Shown: one piece after another, positions 43,485 to 46,746 of the stretch | How positions within the stretch are numbered: position 1 is the stretch's first letter | Layout of the letters: each line of letters begins with the position of its first letter | Assembly (NCBI GenBank): GCA_900315145.1 | Contig: OMYE01000004.1 | Location: 1 to 46,746 of the forward strand | From: an uncultured Pseudomonadota bacterium | GTDB lineage: Bacteria; Pseudomonadota; Gammaproteobacteria; Enterobacterales; Succinivibrionaceae | DNA: 46,746 nt | Direction: 5' to 3' | Position numbers and translations under genes: made by a program | Notes under the pieces: model-generated | What the model was told of the DNA's origin: nothing | The model's database searches: none | Seen by the model: the letters and a program-made list of their open reading frames with translations, nothing else

Positions 43485-43696
43485 TTCATAATTTATACCG
43501 TACGCATGAAGTATGCCATGTGTTTTATGCTCCACACATTTTTATGTATTGAATTCGAATTAACGCCAACAAGCATTAATAAATTGATATAATAACTTCA
43601 GTTCAGATTATTTTGCCTGTACAGAATAAACATACCGGTAGGCATGTTGCTTCGTGCAATAAACCGGTGATTTGTCCATACTCAAGAGGTTGAGCA

Positions 43697-44233
43697 ATGT
43701 GGTTTAATTTCAAACTCTCAAAAGAAGAAGAAGACAATGCGGATATCGTGCTTCTTGCACCTTTATCCGGAACAGCAATTCCTATTGAAGACGTACCAGA
43801 TGTTGTTTTTTCAGAAAAAATTGTAGGTGACGGCATCGCAATCAAACCTACCGGCAACAAGGTTGTTGCTCCATGTGAATGCATTGTTGAGCAGATATTC
43901 AAAACAAAACATGCTTTAGTATTAAGAAGTGTTCCTTACGATCTGATTATCTTTATTCACATAGGTATAGATACTGTCGATTTGGGAAATAATGATATAT
44001 TCAAACCATTGGTCAGAGAAGGAGATCAGGTCAAAGCAGGCGAACCTCTTATGGATTTTGACCTTGAACAGCTACAGAAAAAACTGAAATCAACCATTAC
44101 CCCGGTTCTCATTTCAGCAAATTCTCTGCCTATCCTGCAGTCTATAGAAAAAATGACTGAAAGATGTACTCACGGAAGCACACCGATAATGAAAATCAAG
44201 TTAAAAAACACCGAAGATAACAATCGGGACTAA
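43697..44233 (+). CDS. crr: PTS glucose-type EIIA component (EIIA-Glc)
   Basis: A 178-residue EIIA-Glc. IEDVPDVVFSEKIVGDGIAI is nearly identical to E. coli Crr. The two active-site His are in TKHALVLR and IFIHIGIDTVDL (the latter is the phosphorylated His90 equivalent). In enterics this protein controls adenylate cyclase and blocks permeases such as MalFGK2. It follows ptsI after 212 bases and is preceded by AAGAGG. The length is close to E. coli (169), with a polar tail. A terminator follows. Confidence 0.96.
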   Translation: MWFNFKLSKEEEDNADIVLLAPLSGTAIPIEDVPDVVFSEKIVGDGIAIKPTGNKVVAPCECIVEQIFKTKHALVLRSVPYDLIIFIHIGIDTVDLGNNDIFKPLVREGDQVKAGEPLMDFDLEQLQKKLKSTITPVLISANSLPILQSIEKMTERCTHGSTPIMKIKLKNTEDNNRD

Positions 44234-44270
44234 TCAAGAAGTTCAATTATTCCCGTGCCACTAGAGCCAG

Positions 44271-44302
44271 AACACCTGAAATTCAACTCAGGTGTTTTTT
44301 GT
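44271..44302 (+). terminator. Rho-independent terminator after crr
   Basis: AACACCTGA (44271-44279) pairs with TCAGGTGTT (44288-44296), followed by TTTTG. Confidence 0.9.
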
Positions 44303-44597
44303 TATATGTAAAAACAGCAGTCTCGTCTAATTTAAGACTGGTGTAAAAAGAAAGTAGCAACGGTAAATAAAAACCAACGTTCCAGCAATTATTTATAAAA
44401 AAATCATCAACTGACCGCAAACCTGAACAAATTATTATATACTTCAGATAGAGCCTTGAAATACTGGATAAATTATGCAGAACCATCTCCACCAGAACGG
44501 AATTGCGTTATCAAATAAACCTGTCATCTGCACATTACCTCAGGTTCATTATTATCTAATCAAGCTGTATATAATCAAACACATCTGACGAGGAACT
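44303..44597. other. Spacer between crr and the histidine phosphatase gene
   Basis: About 295 bases beyond the crr terminator, no credible ORF. TATAAT at 44570-44575 with a weak -35 element may drive the downstream gene, which has GAGGAAC before its ATG. Confidence 0.5.
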
Positions 44598-45182
44598 ATG
44601 CCTAGACAAGTATTTCTAATTCGCCATGCCGAAAGCATGGGGAATGCCGGTATGAGAACAACCACCCCTGCCGGAAACAATCTCACTGACAAAGGAAGAA
44701 AGCAGGCTGGAGAGCTTGCTGCAAGTATAAATGAAGTTCCAGACCTAATCGTATGGAGCTCTTATTCAAGAACAAGGGAAACCGCCCTTCCTCTGGTACA
44801 AAAATATCCAGAGGTTCGGACAGAGGAATGGCCTGATATTCAGGAATTCACCTACTTAAATCCCAACAAATGTTTTAACACAACTCCTGAAGACCGAAAA
44901 CCTATGGTTACAGCCTACTGGGAGGCGATGGATCCCGATTATAACGATGGTGAAGGAGCTGAATCATTTGCCGAAATGATTCAACGCGTTAAAACAATGC
45001 TCCGCCGAGTGAAAGAGAGACCTGAAGACACCATTTACATTTTTACCCACGGTCAGTTTATGGAGACAGTAAAAATAGTTCTCTCTCATCCTGATGAAAA
45101 CAGTGCCAATCTAATGAGAATATTCAATGAGCGCAACAGAGGAAAACTTGTGGCTAATTGCGAAATTATGAGAATTATCTGA
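44598..45182 (+). CDS. Histidine phosphatase family protein
   Basis: A 194-residue protein of the phosphoglycerate-mutase-like superfamily. The N-terminal FLIRHAESMGNAG holds the catalytic RHAE motif (nucleophile His), SSYSRTRETALPLV the second Arg, and IYIFTHGQFMETVKI the second active-site His. It could be a cofactor-type phosphatase, a GpmB-like enzyme or an alpha-ribazole-phosphatase relative; the sequence does not decide. It is monocistronic between the crr terminator and a bidirectional terminator shared with pntB. Confidence 0.85.
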   Translation: MPRQVFLIRHAESMGNAGMRTTTPAGNNLTDKGRKQAGELAASINEVPDLIVWSSYSRTRETALPLVQKYPEVRTEEWPDIQEFTYLNPNKCFNTTPEDRKPMVTAYWEAMDPDYNDGEGAESFAEMIQRVKTMLRRVKERPEDTIYIFTHGQFMETVKIVLSHPDENSANLMRIFNERNRGKLVANCEIMRII

Positions 45183-45262
45183 TGTTACCAGTCCGTACAT
45201 AATCTTTCGTTGCCTGTCATTCAACTTAAGGCAGACGCAGCACCAGTAATAAAACCAAAAAT

Positions 45263-45287
45263 AAAAAGGGACCCGTGGGTCCCTTTT
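45263..45287. terminator. Bidirectional terminator between the phosphatase gene and pntB
   Basis: AAAAAGGGACCC (45263-45274) pairs with GGGTCCCTTTTT (from 45277) around a 2-base centre, with T-rich ends on both strands. Confidence 0.9.
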
Positions 45288-45309
45288 TGCATTTATATCA
45301 GCTTAAGAA

Positions 45310-46746
45310 TTATAAATTGCTAACAATTTCTTCTACAGACTTCTTAGCATCGCCGAAGCACATGTAAGAATTTTCCTTGAAGAACAATGGGTTCTGAACC
45401 CCTGAGTAACCAACGTTCATTGAACGCTTGAATACGATTACGTTCTTAGCATTCCAAACTTCAAGAACAGGCATACCTGCAATCGGGCTGTTTGGATTTT
45501 CAAGAGCAGCTGGGTTAACAGTATCGTTAGCACCGATAACAAGTACTACATCGGTATCTGAGAAATCATCATTGATTTCATCCATTTCAAGAACGATATC
45601 ATAAGGAACCTTAGCTTCAGCAAGGAGAACGTTCATATGACCAGGTAAACGACCTGCAACCGGATGGATACCGAAACGAACGTTAACACCCTTTTCACGT
45701 AACTTCTTGGTAAGTTCAGCAACTGGATACTGGGCCTGAGCAACAGCCATACCGTAGCCTGGGGTGATAATAACTGAGTTAGCATTCTTAAGCATGTCAG
45801 CAACGTCTGAACACTTAAGTTCACGAATTTCACCCTGTTCTTCATCAGAAGCAGCAGCTTCAGGCTTGTTACCGAAACCACCTAAGATTACTGATAAGAA
45901 TGAACGGTTCATAGCCTTACACATAATGTATGAAAGGATAGCACCTGAAGAACCTACTAAAGAACCGGTAACGATAAGTAAGTCGTTGTCAAGCATGAAA
46001 CCTGCGGCAGCTGCAGCCCAACCTGAATATGAGTTGAGCATTGAGATTACTACAGGCATATCTGCACCACCGATGGAAGCCACGAGGTGGATACCAAAGA
46101 GGAATGCAATAACAGTCATTGGAACAAGACAAACCCAAAGCTGAACGTTCGCATTGTCAACAGCAAGGAACACAATCATTAAAGCAAGTGAAACAACTAA
46201 AGCAGCAATGTTCAGGAGATTCTTTCCTGGCAACACGAGTGCCTTAGACTTGAAGATTGCAAGCTTGAATGAACCGTTGAGCTTACCATAGGCAACGATT
46301 GAACCAGTAAAGGTTACAGCACCGATGAATACGCCGAGGAAAACTTCAACGAGGTGAATTAATAATTCCTTACCTGACAAAGTAACAGCAGCCTTGGCTG
46401 CATCTTCAGCAGTAACCATTTCCTTAAGTTCACTAATCTTGGCAGCCAGAGCGTCAGATACATTGCCGTTAACGGTGATATCTAATGATGACGCAAGAGA
46501 AACATCACAAAGGCTCAGGAAGCTGTTAAAACCAACAAGAACAGCGGCCAGACCTACAAAGCTGTGAAGCATTGCAACGAGCTCAGGCATCTGAGTCATT
46601 TCAACTTTTTTAGCGAGGTATAAACCGATACCGGCACCGATAATTACGGCAACTACGATGATACCCCAACCGATTCCAGTATTTACGTTTACCAGTGTAG
46701 CTATTAAAGCAATGGTCATACCGATAATACCGGAAGTACAACCTAA
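45310..46746 (-). CDS. pntB: NAD(P) transhydrogenase beta subunit PntB, partial (right edge)
   Basis: The membrane subunit that couples proton flow to NADPH formation. It is cut by the right edge: the frame continues upstream of Met at 46719 as [16 protein letters not shown], matching E. coli PntB (FGIAGMAIALIA), so the real start lies beyond the window. [48 protein letters not shown] and the C-terminal NADP-binding domain ([54 protein letters not shown]) are intact. An insert of about 40 residues ([20 protein letters not shown]) after the second helix pair is absent from E. coli. pntA should lie just outside. Confidence 0.96.
   Translation of the reverse strand, partial: LGCTSGIIGMTIALIATLVNVNTGIGWGIIVVAVIIGAGIGLYLAKKVEMTQMPELVAMLHSFVGLAAVLVGFNSFLSLCDVSLASSLDITVNGNVSDALAAKISELKEMVTAEDAAKAAVTLSGKELLIHLVEVFLGVFIGAVTFTGSIVAYGKLNGSFKLAIFKSKALVLPGKNLLNIAALVVSLALMIVFLAVDNANVQLWVCLVPMTVIAFLFGIHLVASIGGADMPVVISMLNSYSGWAAAAAGFMLDNDLLIVTGSLVGSSGAILSYIMCKAMNRSFLSVILGGFGNKPEAAASDEEQGEIRELKCSDVADMLKNANSVIITPGYGMAVAQAQYPVAELTKKLREKGVNVRFGIHPVAGRLPGHMNVLLAEAKVPYDIVLEMDEINDDFSDTDVVLVIGANDTVNPAALENPNSPIAGMPVLEVWNAKNVIVFKRSMNVGYSGVQNPLFFKENSYMCFGDAKKSVEEIVSNL

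Overview
The window looks like chromosomal DNA of a low-GC gammaproteobacterium. Several gene orders are gammaproteobacterial: queA-tgt-yajC-secD-secF, the divergent dnaQ/rnhA pair, the divergent cysZ/zipA-ligA cluster, purM near perM/hda/DUF2066, and a ptsI-crr pair. The AT-rich spacers, long low-complexity tails and maltose/starch genes would fit the Succinivibrionaceae (Aeromonadales), but that family assignment is an inference and was not tested. No transposon, phage, CRISPR array, tRNA or rRNA was seen. Both ends cut a gene: a GH57-like glycosidase on the left and pntB on the right.

Layout. 1-2.0 kb: C-terminally open, GH57-like polysaccharide hydrolase (minus) with a suspicious 5' end. 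2.4-4.5 kb: trmJ and nlpI. 4.7-10.5 kb: secF, secD, yajC, tgt and queA (all minus), with a terminator splitting tgt from yajC. 10.5-11.2 kb: a spacer with a consensus promoter and a strong terminator about 100 nt apart on the plus strand, a good candidate for an undescribed small RNA. 11.2-16.4 kb: malE-malF-malG-malK maltose ABC importer (minus) with intercistronic hairpins. 16.4-17.9 kb: long AT-rich spacer with a second, weaker small-RNA candidate. 17.9-22.5 kb: yejM/lapC, ybbN/cnoX and bepA, all envelope or protein quality-control genes. 23.2-29.4 kb: perM, hda, a DUF2066 protein, a possible 41-residue ORF and purM. 29.5-34.1 kb: gmhA, dnaQ, rnhA and mltD. 34.2-39.5 kb: an unusually large ligA, then zipA and cysZ. 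39.7-46.7 kb: an L,D-transpeptidase (ldtD-like), ptsI, crr, a histidine phosphatase and partial pntB.

Themes. (1) Sugar use: a GH57-like enzyme, MalEFGK and EIIA-Glc could together cover starch/maltodextrin breakdown, uptake and control, but ptsH is absent beside ptsI and the EI protein is divergent. (2) Replication: LigA carries a tandem duplication of its helix-hairpin-helix region, separated by a linker with two beta-clamp-like motifs (QTDMF, QMDLF). Hda (QQIPL) and DnaQ (QGEIEF) also carry clamp-like motifs. (3) Envelope: NlpI, MltD, LdtD, BepA, YejM, GmhA and SecDF-YajC all serve the cell wall, LPS or secretion. Several otherwise ordinary proteins (PerM, MltD, DUF2066, ZipA) carry long polar, disordered-looking segments. 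The strongest leads are the expanded LigA and the small-RNA candidate at about 10.73-10.83 kb.
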